Numbered from the stretch's first letter, positions 12,830 to 26,234 are shown. The stretch is DNA of 64,000 bases from Metopolophium dirhodum (GCF_019925205.1 NC_083560.1:94454083-94518082); one strand, 5' to 3'. Program-made: numbers and translations. Notes: generated by a model from the letters alone, not told the origin.

Positions 12830-15590
12830 CAAATCAATAATATAATCCCGTAACAGCGCTTTGTATTTCATTATGAGAATGAGCTTGTGAAAACTCTTTT
12901 AACAGTGTAACAATCTTTTTTATCGTCTATTTCTCTGTCTGAGTCTAACTTTTTATTTCGGCTATTCTTCCCCCAGCCATATCAGCATAACGAGACTTGT
13001 TTTCCGAACTTTTCACTTCTGATTTCTCTTATATGTTTTTTTAAATGGTCCTTGTGAATAGTTAGCAAGGTGAGTACGTAGAGAGTGAGAGTCCTATGTC
13101 CCACTAGCCGTGTGCGGTTAAATTAATTACGTTGGCCAATAAACATCTTTTAATTCATTACAACATATACGTCTAAACAAATTTTAAAAATTATTGCTCA
13201 TACATCGTTTTTATTTTATATTTGAAATGTCTGCAATTTTTTGGATTTCTCAAATACTGCGATGCTAATTAAATTCAAATTATGTATGTACTCAAGTTAT
13301 TTATGGTAGTACACGTTGTCGTCGTGAGCACTTCTTATTTGAGTACATGTTCGTCCAAAAACGAGCGTCTTTTGTTCTAAAACTCGCGATCTTTTATCTA
13401 GATTTTTCATCGAACCTTACATGTTGGCATGTCCGACATAAACAAATCAACGCACCTACGCTTCATAACTTATACAGTCGGAGTGTTGGACATGCGTGGG
13501 TGGGAGTATTGAAGGGAGGGGGTTCATGGGGTTTAACCCCCCCCCCCCCCACAATTGGCTGTATTTTTACGCGCCCGTTTTTTTGTGCACCGCTAGCGTG
13601 AATTTTTGTGCCCCTCTATATAGTTTGTTCAAGAAACACAACCCCTCCCCCCGTTGAAAATTCTCGAGAATGTCAGAGTGGACATGCACAATATTTTATT
13701 AAATTATTACTGAAAAATAAACAGTACAATATTTTATAAACGTGCGATGAAAAATATAACACAAACGTCGACGACCCGTGACGTAAAAGATTTCGAAACG
13801 ACGAAACTTAATTCAAACGTCGAAAGCAAACAGATTAGCGTTCACTTTAACCGTATCAAGGATCGGTATGTAATTTTTATGTTTAACTAAATGGAATACA
13901 GATACATGTTTCCGTATATGGTTTGTCGATTGTCGATAACGTACTTACGGCTTACGAACGTTCCATACGTACTATACAACGGCCACACTAAAATGTTGCA
14001 CTTATGTTTCCGATTCGTAGCTTGAAATCGTTTTCGAGAATATTATTCTATCGCGACGGATGAATAACATAAGCCGCCCACTTCATTGCCATACGACATA
14101 ACGATGATGTGTCACGGTCTGATAAAGTAATCCGTTACTCGATAAACTTAATAATATGACCAATATTCCGTGGAATGTAATCGTCTGCGTAGACAAGAGA
14201 ACAAATGACAAACCTAAGCCCTAAGGTACGTGGATTTATGTAGATAAAAATTACTCGTCCATTAGGATGATGGTAAGTGTATATTGATAATAAAATGTAC
14301 AATATTATCTGATGTACCTGATGTATCTTATGTATTATATTAGATATATATCATAATATGGGGACTATTATAAATAAAAGTATTATATAAAAACATATTT
14401 TAATTCGAACCATGTACGGTGACCGTGAAATGTTTGTGGAGTTATTTATATTCCGATTTCCGTGCGTAAATGCGTAATAAACAAACATACGAAAGCGATA
14501 AAAATATGTAAACACTGTATTTAAGTTAGAAATTGTTGTTGAATGAAATTGTGATTTTTATAGCTAATTTGCACACTCGGAAATAGATTGCAATATTTTA
14601 TTTTATGCCTAAAACAGTAACTCTGGTCGTACTCCCATTAAGTCTTATTATTGTGTACGTTATTGTTTATACCATATCTAGTGGGCCAAATATCTTATAA
14701 TTTTGTGTTCTGCGACCAAAACGAAATATTATAATATTATGTACAGTACATGACTGCGTACAATCATTACAATCTACGATCTACGATTAAATTATCAAAC
14801 AGATTCGGAAATAACGTGATTTTAATTTTAATCGTATGCACACGTTTCAAACCGAACAGTTATAGGCATCATTCGACGACCATAATATAATACGAATGCA
14901 TCCTGCACACGATATAATATTATATACTACAATAATGTATACTTCGTTTTCGTACGTATTTCGTTTTCGTTTATTGCGTATTGGTTAGAGGTTTTAAAAT
15001 TCCTGTTCGTATAATCGAATTGCGTTGTTCGGTTCGACCGTTAACGGAATATTATTAAAATCCGATCATCGTTTTAATGAATATTGAAATGACAGCGAAA
15101 TAAATATGCGTTGTTTCAATATAGCCAGGGACAGGACAATGGTGGTCATCTTATTGTTAAAAACAAAAAAATACGCTTCTACGACGAAATCGCATTTCTC
15201 CGACGTCCACTGTTTTTTTATACGCCGTGCATAACATTATAATAATAATTATTATCGTCGTAATATATAAAAGCGCGCGTGTGTCCCACGACCGCTGAAA
15301 AACGTCGTAAACAGTTTTCGGGACGAGTCCAAAAAAAAAAAAAAAACCGATCCGGAATCGTATCGCAGGATTATTGTACGTATACAATATTATTGATGCA
15401 CGCTAGTGTTTGTCTTTAGTCGACGTTTAATAGAATAATAATATTATGTAAAAATAATACAGTGTTTGTACGACGAAGGTATATTATAGTAATCGGGGGC
15501 GTATCTTTATACCATCTTATATAGTAATACCTGAAATGCCACACTGCATATTATTTACCTGCTGCCAGCCAAAGGTTCATTTTATAGTAA
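12830..15590. other. non-coding DNA with a C-tract
   Basis: A C14 run sits at 13,537-13,550 within a G+C-richer, possibly transposon-derived patch (about 13,480-13,640). No gene is supported. Confidence 0.4.
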
Positions 15591-15592
15591 TG

Positions 15593-16048
15593 TACAGGAT
15601 GAGCACCAAGCATGCTCACCCCCGATTAATAATGAATTCATTCAAATTTTGAACAAGTGGTTTTTCAGTGATAAGTTATTACAATGTTTATACTACCCAA
15701 GGATAATAATCCTTAAAAATGGTTTTACAATAATATAGAATATTTGATTTATTATTTATTATACTTGGGCCATTTTTACAAATTATGATTAACCTATTAT
15801 ATAAATAATAAATTAACCTATTATATTGCCCTTAGTACACAAAGTTAAAAATTCAAAAATTATTCTTTCTTTTGATTTTAATGCGTCAAAATTATCCGCT
15901 GAATAATTTACAGTAGAAAAGTTTGTTTATACTCTCTCTAAGTGGTGCGATAAATCTTAAGAGACAAGAACTTGAAAATATGGTCTTACGTATATTTAAA
16001 AATGTCAAATACTTGAATAGATTCACAACGAGGGTGAATCACCCTGTA
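15593..16048. mobile_element. inverted-repeat element, TACAGG...CACCCTGTA
   Basis: The left end TACAGGATGAGCACC is followed by AAGCATGCTCACCCC; the right end is GGGTGAATCACCCTGTA. Interior stretches such as AAGGATAATAATC and a run ending near TTAGTACACAAAGTT also occur in the nested element at 47,931-49,821, so the two are copies of one family. 456 bp, non-coding. A related end (GGTGAGCATGCTTGGACGC then ATCACCCTC) lies at 23,206-23,237. Confidence 0.6.
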
Positions 16049-16049
16049 T

Positions 16050-16366
16050 ATAGATCCTCTAGCAAACTCGACAACCCTTCATGTACGAGATCGTATGTCG
16101 CACGAAGACGATAATATATTATTATTATACACTCGAAAACGATAAGAGAATATAATATATTATTTTGTAACGTCGTCTGTATTTTATTATGTGTACACAG
16201 TGTTCATTGTACATACTAAACGGTCGAAATCTGCGTTATCCCATCAGCCGCCGACGCTTCTCCGGGTCGGTAAATCACGATCTCCTCGTCCGCGCGTCAC
16301 CTTTTCATCCGACCCTTTTCGTTCGACTACCGCTTGTAATGAGTTATTTCTCGACCATTATACTGA

Positions 16367-16399
<33 letters not shown>

Positions 16400-17750
16400 T
16401 ACGCGTGAGAGCTATTTTTTGTATTTACCTCGTGACGGTGTACATAGAAAGAAGAGGAACACATTAGTAGCGAGCGTAGGAATTTATTTTTAATTCTTTT
16501 TTTTCCTACCGTGAATAACCCTTAATCATCTTTATGTAATCATATAAAATAAAAACGCATTAGTTTATTTTATCGAACTGAGACATTATAATAAAATAAT
16601 ATTATGTAATGTTTATAAAAATATTAATCGACCATATTTTTTTCACGATAATATTTAACGTTATAAAATACTGCAGTTTTATATTATGTAGACTGCACGT
16701 TGCACGCACACGTCGTATGGCTTTAATAAATCATAATAATAATAATAATAACAACAACAATATTAATATAATGATCCGCGTAATTACTAATATGTTTGGA
16801 CTTTTCATTTAAACACCGGAAATATCTATTTATGTGTATGTTTACATTCACCCGTATATGTTTTAATAATAGTATGTTTTTAGATGGTGGTTCGGTTTCT
16901 TAAAAAACTATTAAAAAATTGCATTACAACGAAAATGAAAAAAAATTGTTATAGGATTTTATTGCGATTCGTTATTATTCACGATTGTCACGCGTGCGTG
17001 TTTTTTTTACATACCTGTGTAATAATAGTGTGTAGGTATATTATTATAATGATGTTTTACCCGAGTACTTTGCATTAATTGTTTTCGTTTTTCGAGCAAT
17101 TATTATTATTATTATTTCGTTCGTTCGTTTTTTATTATTATTTTCTCCGGTGGTGGACGTAAATAAATATAATACGAGAAACGGCTTAACCTCCTATGCA
17201 TTTGTATCGGAAGTATACCATCCATCGTCAACGACACGCAAACGTGTGTAAATATAGACTTGGACGGCTTACAGACAACACCGGTGGAACACCTGCAACA
17301 GCGTTTAAGACTGTTTAGAGGGTCCTGCGCCGAATCCTTACACCGCGGTGTGGTGTAATAATATTGTGGTCGCGCGCACGGATTTTTTTTTCTCTCCAAA
17401 ACAACACGTTCATCTGCAATGCATTCTGCCCATTTATTAGCCCGCGAATGGCAACAGCTGCAACCGGCGTGTGCAATATTGTCGTAAACGACGACGTCCA
17501 CAATATGTCCTGCCCCCCCCCCCCCCCACGCACCGCGTTATTACGCTTCATCGATCGCCGCCACGAAAAAAAAAACACGTTCCAGCCGCGTGATCCTTCG
17601 CGCATTCTGATTTGTGGAAAACGATTTCATCAATAAATCAAAAATCGGTAGTTGGGGTGTTTTCGTACATTATTATTTATGTTTCCGCCGTACTTGTTGG
17701 GCCACTACACCCCTAGAGTCGTGGGTGCTATTAACTAATAGCGATTCTCA
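16050..17750. other. G+C-richer non-coding stretch
   Basis: CpG-containing, less AT-rich than its surroundings, with an (ATT)n microsatellite at 16,368-16,398, an AAT/AAC run near 16,735-16,770 and a C15 tract at 17,513-17,527. Several overlapping frames stay open (for example 17,112-17,501 on -, 17,364-17,636 on +) but none shows domain structure. Could hold 5' exons of the gene ending at 17,909 or a non-coding transcript; not resolved. Confidence 0.35.
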
Positions 17751-17751
17751 G

Positions 17752-17909
17752 AATATCAGGACGAGGACGTCTTGTCGGTGATTTTCGGTACCATTTCTTA
17801 TACCAGCCAAACGTCGATCGACTACAACCTCAAATATCTTTCGGAGAAATCTAGGCCGGATTTAAAGAGGGCGACGTTGTACCCGCATGTGCTGTCTCCG
17901 CATTACTAA
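17752..17909 (+). CDS. orphan terminal-exon-like frame, unknown protein
   Basis: A plausible acceptor (GATTCTCAG, ending 17,751) is followed by two bases completing a split codon and then 51 open codons ending in TAA at 17,907-17,909. The peptide starts YQDEDVLSVIFGTISYTSQ, continues with IDYNLKYLSEKSRPDLKRA and ends TLYPHVLSPHY. Codon third positions are rich in C and G, unlike the flanks. I do not recognise the protein. The required upstream exons were not found, so this may be the last exon of a gene starting further upstream, a pseudogene fragment, or chance. A TAG lies in the same frame just before the acceptor, so the frame cannot extend upstream without splicing. Confidence 0.4.
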
Positions 17910-17911
17910 CA

Positions 17912-19020
17912 CGTGACAAGTTATGAGTTATGAGTATGTAATTCAAAAATATTCATAACCAGCTTTAAAATTAAAATATCGTATTTTATAATATTTATTG
18001 TAGAATCTAAATAAATATTATTAGAACACAAAATTAGACTGATTTGCTACATTGTTCATTCGTGAAACGAGAGGACAACACGGTGAATATGTGACTTCCA
18101 CTTGAGATATTTTGTGCCCCGGGGTAGGTATTTTTTCAATTATTGATTTATGATTACCATACGTAATACTATTATATAAATCAATATATTATTCTAAAAC
18201 AAAACAAACATTTTTGGTTTAACCCAGTACTTATAATAGTAAAAAATGTATTATGCTGTTCAATTTTACGCACTTTAAAAAACTTCTGGAACTGATGCCA
18301 CTCCCCCCTATGCCCTCCCCCCCATCACTAATTTCCAATTTTTCTGGCCGTGTAATGATAAAACACCTCTTATAAAATATGAAATATAACAGCATTTTCA
18401 AACACGCCTCAACTTTCCTGTTTTTAAATATTATTTAAAGATAAATTTAAAACAGTATGTATACGAATTCTTGTCATGAAATGTATTTAGAGTCGCGAAA
18501 AACCCACGTAAAATGCGTTAAAAATATGTTGTTTTGATAAAATGTGATTGGGCTCTTAAATCGCACTGAAGACGTAGTGACGTCCGATCTGTAACAATAT
18601 GTCCAATATGGTATGCATTTCTATATAATTTCGTAATTATATTATTATACGCTTACGCAGAAACCAATAACGGTAGAGACACGGGACCATCAGACAGTTA
18701 ACTACTTAGAATTGGCATTTAAATATATTTTAATTTTTCTATTTGAATATTGTTCTTAAAATGTCGTTATAATCGTTTCTTTATAAAACACCGGTGTTCA
18801 GTCATGACAAATTATTTTAATATCCTTGTGGCCTTGTCGAATGTTTAGATAGTAATATGATGGTAGCATAGTATTATTATAGTCCGAGAAAGTTCGAGTA
18901 TTTAGATAATCATTATTTCCGAAACAAATGTCTCGGTACGACATTCGTTTTTTTTCACTCAAAATACATCAGATATGATAAATTATAAAATGTATAAAAT
19001 CAGTGATCACCAATAATCTC
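17912..19020. other. non-coding DNA
   Basis: No gene recognised. A G+C-rich patch at 18,285-18,345 (CCCCCTATGCCCTCCCCCC) resembles transposon debris. Confidence 0.4.
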
Positions 19021-19025
19021 ATCTC

Positions 19026-19172
19026 AAGTGTATCAATAAGTTTAATTTGTTTTGATTTTCAATACAGAATTTATATGATATAATTTATATCATACATTAT
19101 AATATAATATAAATTATATTATATAAATTCTGTAGGTATTGAATTTCAAATAAAATTAAATAAATATATCAT
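19026..19172. repeat. AT-rich hairpin, arms about 70 bp
   Basis: TTCAATACAGAATTTATAT on the left faces ATATAAATTCTGTAGGTATT on the right, with similarity extending outward on both sides. The structure is a foldback element or a degraded MITE. Confidence 0.6.
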
Positions 19173-19179
19173 TATTTTT

Positions 19180-21815
19180 TCCATCGTCGTACCAGAGGGG
19201 AATAAATAATGATGTGCTGGTTTTTTTCAATCCGATTCGCGTGTTGACTACTCATGAAATAATTTTATATTTTTATTTCACATCATTATCTATAATTTTG
19301 CTAGCGTAAACGAATAATTCGATATTATTGTATTTTCTGCGTACCTAAATAGTAAAATAGCCTGTCAAAAGCACACGTCAAATTCTATAAATATTAGTAA
19401 ATTAATCGGTTTATCGTTCGTTACCTTTTTGTCTCCGGCATAGCCAATAACACGACGATTCTACAACTCGTTCGCGCACTTTTCACATATTTTTACCTCA
19501 CGAGTCTTTTGCTCATAAATCGAAAATATAATTAATCAAAAGGCTCATCTCGTTTATACAACACATTTGTAGAAAATACTAATTTTCCATCGCACGTTTC
19601 AAACTTTGTACGTCTACATACCTTCATAGTTCATACTACCCACATCGGTCATTGTCGATTATCGTTAAACACTATCTGTAGAATGTTTATTGTATATCAT
19701 TGTCAGGAAACACGTATCGTACTATCTATCGTGTGTCGGACGTCGGTCACACGACAATTAATTAACGAACATTAACTCCAATAATTTCAACCCGAAACTC
19801 GTTTCTGCAGATAACTGATAAGGCAAACCAATTGGCTCCGACGAGAGCATACAAAGTGCAATCATCATCAAACATTGGATATTATATTTTTATCTAACTA
19901 TGTTAAAATTACACATGTTTTGAAAACCGCGATGAGGCAAACCGTGTGGTTTGAGAACAGTTTTAAAAGTGGCAAATTTCGAATGTTTAAGGCTCATGTA
20001 GGTGACGTTCATTTTTTTTTTTAGACATGAACAAAAAACGTTGGGCGAGTGACTACAAATTATGCGCGTAAACGAGTTCTTTGTTCTACGTTACTTCATA
20101 GTTTATTGGTAGGTATATTATAATAATTAGAGTTGGGGACATATTGGACTAAAAAAATATAAAAAATATGCAGCTAAAATTTTTTTGTTCGAAAAAAATC
20201 CATTATACTTAGTTACAAAATTACAAAAATGTTAAAACGACAAAAATAATTTTAAATTAATAATAATTAATAATTTAGGAATTAATAACAACGTAACCTA
20301 ACTTAGATTAAAAGGATGAAGTAAAAAATGATGTAGATAAATAGATAGTTCTTCGTTCTTAAGTTATACAGTGCCGAGTGTCTAAGGTAGGTACTATGTA
20401 AGTACTCGGTTACAAAATACGATACACAAACGTACTGATTTTAAATTCTTCGTACAATCTAGACGTCATTGAGTTTATAATATTTTACGATGGTCGATAG
20501 CTATGTCATTTATTAATCGACAAAGAGACTTCTTTAAAGAAAATTTATTTCGGGAATTATTTTTCCCAACAATCCAAATACGATATTACCCGAAACGGCC
20601 GAAACTATTATATTTATAACTAAAAAAACACTAATATCCTAACAAATGTTGAAATTTGCACTTTTCCTAAAATATTATGACGAAACCGTAAAAAATATGC
20701 AAAGTCAAACTTTGTATTTAATTCCACCATTTCACATAATAAATTTATATCTCACCTATGACAACTTAAAAAAAAAAACATTCAAATAAAAGAAGTCCCC
20801 GTGAATCTTATATTGCGCCGAAAACCGATAGAAAATTTACTTTAAGGGAATTTTAATATTTCGTAAAAATAGGAAGGTCCAGTTATTAAATTGAGAAACA
20901 AATATTTTTTGACGGTGACTTAATCTGTGCAATAGAAACAAATTTTTTTATGCATAAACACAATAATTGTGTCATAATGTCATCGAATCGTTTAAATTAG
21001 TGTTGTTATGTAATGCGTTGGATGTATTTTTTTATGGCAAAAAGTAGCACACTGATCGCCCAGAAAAAGTACTCGTCTTTCTCGTTTAAATATTTTGTTT
21101 CGTAACTATAATATAATATTTTACGACTGCATGTTTACCCACGCCACTATCCGACGATAATGCATCAATCAAAAGCGGTAACGTCACGGGAACACTATAA
21201 TTACATTTTGTGGTTCTTCGTTTTTATTATATATTTATGTTTCTTTAATGAATATTGTCATTATTTTATGTATTATTTATCATTTTTTTTTTTATAAAAA
21301 TCGTTACCTACTGTTAAATATTACAGATGCGCTTGATATTATTATTCTATGACTTGATGACACGCACAGTTGTAGGTATAGGCAGCTAAACGTATAAAAA
21401 TACTTATTATTGCATACATAAAACTCCTTAAGAGACAGAACGAACAGAATGCGCTGCTCTAAATGTGGCGCTCGTGTACACTCCAAGTGTTTTTGTTTTG
21501 TTTAACGAAAATAGGCTTGCGTGAATCAAAACCAAGTCAAAGTGTATTGGAATTGTTATAAAATCACCAAATTTTCACAGTCTGCTTCTAGTGAAGAACA
21601 TTATCTGAAATAAAGCGTTTTCAAAAGTTCGATAACTTAATCCTCTAATTTTTGATAATTTATTGAACAATATAAACAACATCTTAATTTAAGCATGCGT
21701 AATATTCTTATATTATGTACAAATTTTGTGATCTTAGCATTATTTTAACTTCCTACAGTTTTCATTCGCGCATACTCTGTTTTTACACTACAAATTAAAA
21801 AACCTTGCTATTATT
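19180..21815. other. non-coding AT-rich DNA
   Basis: No coding frame, splice-bounded exon or element boundary recognised. Confidence 0.4.
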
Positions 21816-21816
21816 T

Positions 21817-22335
21817 AAGGGGCAATATTTAGGCAATTTATAACCTCGCCTTAGTCGCCCGGAATCTGTGTTAGTTGCAAATAATTATTAGTGTGAGTAA
21901 AATTCAATGCGGGTACCACTCTCGTACGCGCATGCCCATGTCAATAACTCGATAAGAATCTAAAATTCACTATACGAATAATTTTACAAAAACTTACTTA
22001 TTGTCTTGGAAAAATTAAAGTTAGACGACCTCTGATTTTGATTCTGAAAAAATATTTGAATTCATCAGAAAATTGTAGATCTGTAGATCTTACGAAACAC
22101 TTTTCGTTTGCAATTTTAATTATGATTTAAAAAAATTCATATTTTCAAACATTCAATTATTACAGTTGGCAATAATATAAGATTTAATTTTTACAGAGTG
22201 TTCCATACAATCTATAGATAATTTTCTGTCGAGTTCAAAATATTTTTCAAAATCGGACAACGTGAATTAACTTTAATTTTGAAAAAACTTTAGGTCTTTT
22301 GAGCTAAAATTCACTGCAGTAGCATGGCCTCTCAA
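21817..22335. mobile_element. GGGGCAA-TTAGGCAATTT family repeat with internal hairpin
   Basis: Begins AAGGGGCAATATTTAGGCAA; closely related starts occur at 42,217, 45,592 and, reversed, at 44,471-44,490. TTATTAGTGTGAG follows about 70 bases in. Arms at 22,011-22,125 and 22,182-22,277 are imperfect reverse complements of about 100 bases (both carry versions of AAAGTGTTYCRTA and TTCTGTCGAGTTCAAA). The right arm matches reverse-strand sequence at 44,300-44,490. It lies directly upstream of the RA-domain gene. Confidence 0.55.
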
Positions 22336-22737
22336 AGGTGGTTCCTGTTAATCTATTTGTATTATGTTTCCCATACCAAAGTAACAAGTTGGTACATATT
22401 GATATTGACATGACATTATTTTAAATATTCTATAACAAATATTAAATAATCAATAAAATTTATAAAACTATAAGGAAACTGTTTGAAAAAATTCTATTTC
22501 TTTAGTTCTATATCATCGGTGTGTAATGTGTATGTTTAGTTTTAATTATGATTAAAAACTATGAGCTAGTGAAATATTTGTCATCATTTAATTATAATTT
22601 GTAACTGCGGACGTCATGTGGTGTACGGGTTTGATATAAATATAGTTTTTCTATTTTCTACCGTAAAACATAACTTTATGAAAATTAATTTTAGTTAATA
22701 AATTGTCGGTCATAAATTGAGAACTCTGTTTTTTCAG

Positions 22738-22813
22738 GCTTTAAACGATTTGTCATTCGAGTTGGTTTATGTCGGACGGTGAGAAAAGATAAAAGGATCC
22801 ATAAAAAGCAACC
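22738..22813 (+). other. 5' untranslated part of the RA-gene first coding exon
   Basis: CTGTTTTTTCAG at 22,726-22,737 is a strong acceptor, so the start codon appears to lie in an internal exon and at least one untranslated exon should lie upstream. A TAA at 22,802-22,804 closes the frame before the ATG. Confidence 0.5.
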
Positions 22814-25800
22814 ATGTTAAAACACGTGCACCGAGCAAAATGTGCCGACACACTTAGCATTGTGTCCACAGCAAGTTCTTTCAACCATGAGCCTATGTCT
22901 AGTAGATGTTCAAGCATATCGTCGTTGAACATTTCAAATCCAGTTGTAAGTTTTTAGACGATTTATTTTATCAAAATTTTGAAAAATATATTTTTGAAAA
23001 TTAATTATTAAATTAAACTTTACAATAACAAAATTAAAGCTCAGAAACTCTAGTTCAAATTTCAAACTTCGAACACATTTAAAGAAAAAAATCATCTTAA
23101 CAATTTATAATAAAATATATTTGAAAACATGGTTCTCAAGTACCTATACTTACGAATTCCCAAAATTATAATTGAAGTTTAATGGTTAAAGAAAAAAAAA
23201 ATTGAGGTGAGCATGCTTGGACGCAGAATCACCCTCTATTGTCTCTTGTATATCTATTCATGTTTTACTTACTATAGTTTATACATTTTTGTAAATGCAC
23301 TATTTAAATAGATGATTTCTAACCCTATACTCTAGTCATATTTCATGAATTTACCTACACACAATGTCCGTCTTTTATTTGTATTCAACACCTCTATTAT
23401 TGGCGATTGAAAGCTTATCAATTATCCGGGGGGGGGGGGGCAGGGGGTGGATCTGTAACGGAGAACTAGTAAAATAGCATATAAATGATCCACAGCGTCC
23501 CCGTTACACCTTATCACTTTCAATCGTCAATACCCTTTATCCGAGAAACATAAATAATATAGTTAGGAAAACGGAAACTAATTAATAATATATTTACTCG
23601 GGCTGAATTTTTTATTTCATAACTCTGCGGATGACGCTTATTTACTGTGTTATGGAATTATTAATACGATAATAATAGAATATAATATTATAGGATACGA
23701 TCAAAGTGTACACAAAGTGTTTGCGTGCCGACCTCGAGTACAAAACACTCGGGCTGGCTTATACGACGACTTGCAGTGAAGTGATATCCATTCTGCTCAA
23801 CAAATACCGAATGCGTCACAGGGACCCGAATTTGTTTTTCATGACCATGGAGATAAACCTCAGGAAAATCGGTAGGTTATAATAATGCGGCCGTGAATAT
23901 TGGCTATAAGTGAATAACTGCAATTCACGTTTAAATCATTAAATTATTTACGCAAAATATCATCATTGCAATGATCGTATTTTGATTGTTTTTATTCAGG
24001 ACTCAGAACTGTATTCGTCCTGGACAACGAATCGTGTCCTGCCGTGTTGCAGTCATGCCATCCCAGAGGAGAATCGAGGTGATTTATAGTATTATTAATT
24101 CAGACATATATTATTATTAATTATATTATCCAATTTCGGTTTGATACTTCCGCATATTATGCTCTTAAACGTTAACATTATATTATTTGAGTATTTTTAT
24201 ATGACAGCTACACATATAACTTCATATGTAATATACTTCATATAACTGTTTTCATTCGCACAAAATCTACATTAGGTTTTTTTTCTTCGAAATTTTCAAC
24301 ATAATATTGCTGCATATTTTATTAATCATAATATTATGTAAAACCCTTAGTATCGATATTGCTATTTAGGTAACTCCACACATTATCATTTGTTTATTTT
24401 TATTAAATTTAACACTTGCGTTTTGTTATTCGTTTAAGGTTTTGCTTGCAATCTAAAAAAGGTGGACTAGTGAAAGTGTACGACGGCGAACTGATGCCAG
24501 GGGTAAGTGTAACGATTATTCTTTGCTTGGAACTTTGAACTTATCCATATTAACAATTTTGTTTATTTTTATCAGTCCAAGTATAAAAGCTTATTGATTT
24601 CTGAACGCACGACTGTCGACGAGCTGATCAAAATATTGCTCAACTGTTATAATAGCAAAGAGCAAGTTGAACAGTTTTCTTTGTACGAGGTAATTACATA
24701 CAAAAAACATACCCATTATGCGATCGAGATTTCACTCCTGCAATTAATATTAATTATAATGAATTATCATTAATTATTATTTTGTTATTTTGAATTAGTT
24801 ATCGAAATTCGAAGAATACCAACGCAAACTCCACCACGATGACATGCCATTGAACGTGCAATGCTGTTGGCCCTCCAATAGCGACTACATTTTCATCATT
24901 AAAAGGAATCCGAATTATAAGTCAAAACAAGTGAGTTTAGTCAATTTTGTTACCATGTATTATTTGGACATTAACTCGTTGAAGGATAGTCACTCCTATA
25001 GCAGTCTTAATAAAATAATTTGTCATATAACTATGGCTGGTATAACTGTCAAATATTAAAAGACGATTTAACAGACTTCCTACACTTGCATGTTTTTTCT
25101 CTTATAATATTTTAAAATACTATGTATTTGTGACTGTGCTGATTATATACCTAGAAAACTCAAGTTCGAAATGACCCGTGGGGCACAAAGCCCCTACTTC
25201 CCTATTTCAAGCATTAATAATGTTTAGGATTCATAATCATAAATACTAGAGAGTCCTGTAGAATAAAAGTTGAAAATGAACCATTGAGTAAAAGTGTCTT
25301 TAAAGTGTCATTAAAAATAAAAAGTAAACAATAAAATAAGTATCTGTACCTAATATATTATATATTTTTTTTACATGGCATACGCCTATATTTAAATGTC
25401 TAAAATATCTCTATTGATAATCTTATTACTAATAAGTTCATAATAACTATTAAAAATTAATTAGATGATTTATCTTTCTTTATTTATTATATACAGTTCA
25501 CCGATTCTGTTTTGGATCATACAGTTGACCAGCTGATGTGTTTCTTACATAAAAATGCCTATGCCTCACCCATTCACCATATTCTGCTACCCCTGATTTT
25601 TTTGGTGTGTGGGTGGACCCCCTGGCCCTAAAATATTTACATCATAAAAATTCTACTACGTATAAAAATGTTAAAAATAAACTATTGAATAATTATAGGC
25701 TATAGCCATTAGCCTATTAGCCAATATAGATGTAACTGTTTCAATATACTACCCCAATTTATTTTTATGTGTGCGCCACTGATTCCTGCCCACCTCTAAG

Positions 25801-26011
25801 ACATTTCTAAATACGCCCCTGCTTAGCTATTGTGTATAACAATATTTATGACTTGCGGGTATTATTATAGATGTGACAATTTCATTTTTTCCATAATTAT
25901 AAACTAATGGGTTTTCCATTTTGTTATTAGGTGCAGACAATTTGGACTGACCACCATCAAGAAAAAGAAGAACCTTCAACAAACGAATACGAAAATTTTA
26001 TTTATATATAA
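22814..26011 (+). CDS. tandem Ras-association domain protein (Rau-like)
   Basis: Seven exons: 22,814-22,945, 23,694-23,871, 24,000-24,078, 24,439-24,502, 24,576-24,689, 24,799-24,930 and 25,931-26,011; all introns are GT-AG and the joined frame encodes 259 residues. The ATG has A at -3 and follows an in-frame stop. Residues 1-44 are Ser-rich. RA domain 1 (about 46-136) starts TIKVYTKCLRADLEYKTL and includes KYRMRHRDPNLFFMTMEI; RA domain 2 (about 139-228) starts GGLVKVYDGELMPGSKYKSL and ends near NVQCCWPSNSDYIFIIKRNP. The tail is acidic and ends YENFIYI. Tandem RA domains in a small protein without a catalytic domain resemble Drosophila Rau (CG8965), which binds GTP-loaded Ras and sustains receptor tyrosine kinase signalling; assignment to Rau is inference. 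Other RA proteins such as the RASSF family are alternatives but normally have one RA domain. Confidence 0.85.
23400..23530. mobile_element. Tc1/mariner-like MITE in intron 1 of the RA gene
   Basis: Terminal repeats TTGGCGATTGAAAG and CTTTCAATCGTCAA differ at one position and are flanked by TA on each side (23,398-23,399 and 23,531-23,532), the target used by Tc1/mariner elements. It contains a G13 tract at 23,428-23,440. 131 bp, non-coding. Confidence 0.6.
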
Positions 26012-26234
26012 TTAGTGTCGATGTATCAAACGCATCATGTATATAATATACACTGTAACAATTGTCACCGTGACCTTATTCGATGTTATATAACACAGAA
26101 GAATCAATTTGTGTCTGTTTTTATACCACCAATCATGAAAACAGTTAGCGATTTCTTTTTCGAGCTTTTAAAACTTGTAAGTTTTTAAGCATAGAGATGT
26201 ATGTACAAAATATCTATTATTTTTTTACTTATAA

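Noticed and set aside
16189..16493. Two overlapping frames of about 92-100 codons
   Set aside because: Both run through an ATT microsatellite giving Leu or Ile runs; low-complexity artefacts.
17112..17636. Frames of 90-129 codons on both strands
   Set aside because: Overlapping open frames on opposite strands in a G+C-richer patch, without domains or splice support; they reflect a lower stop-codon density.
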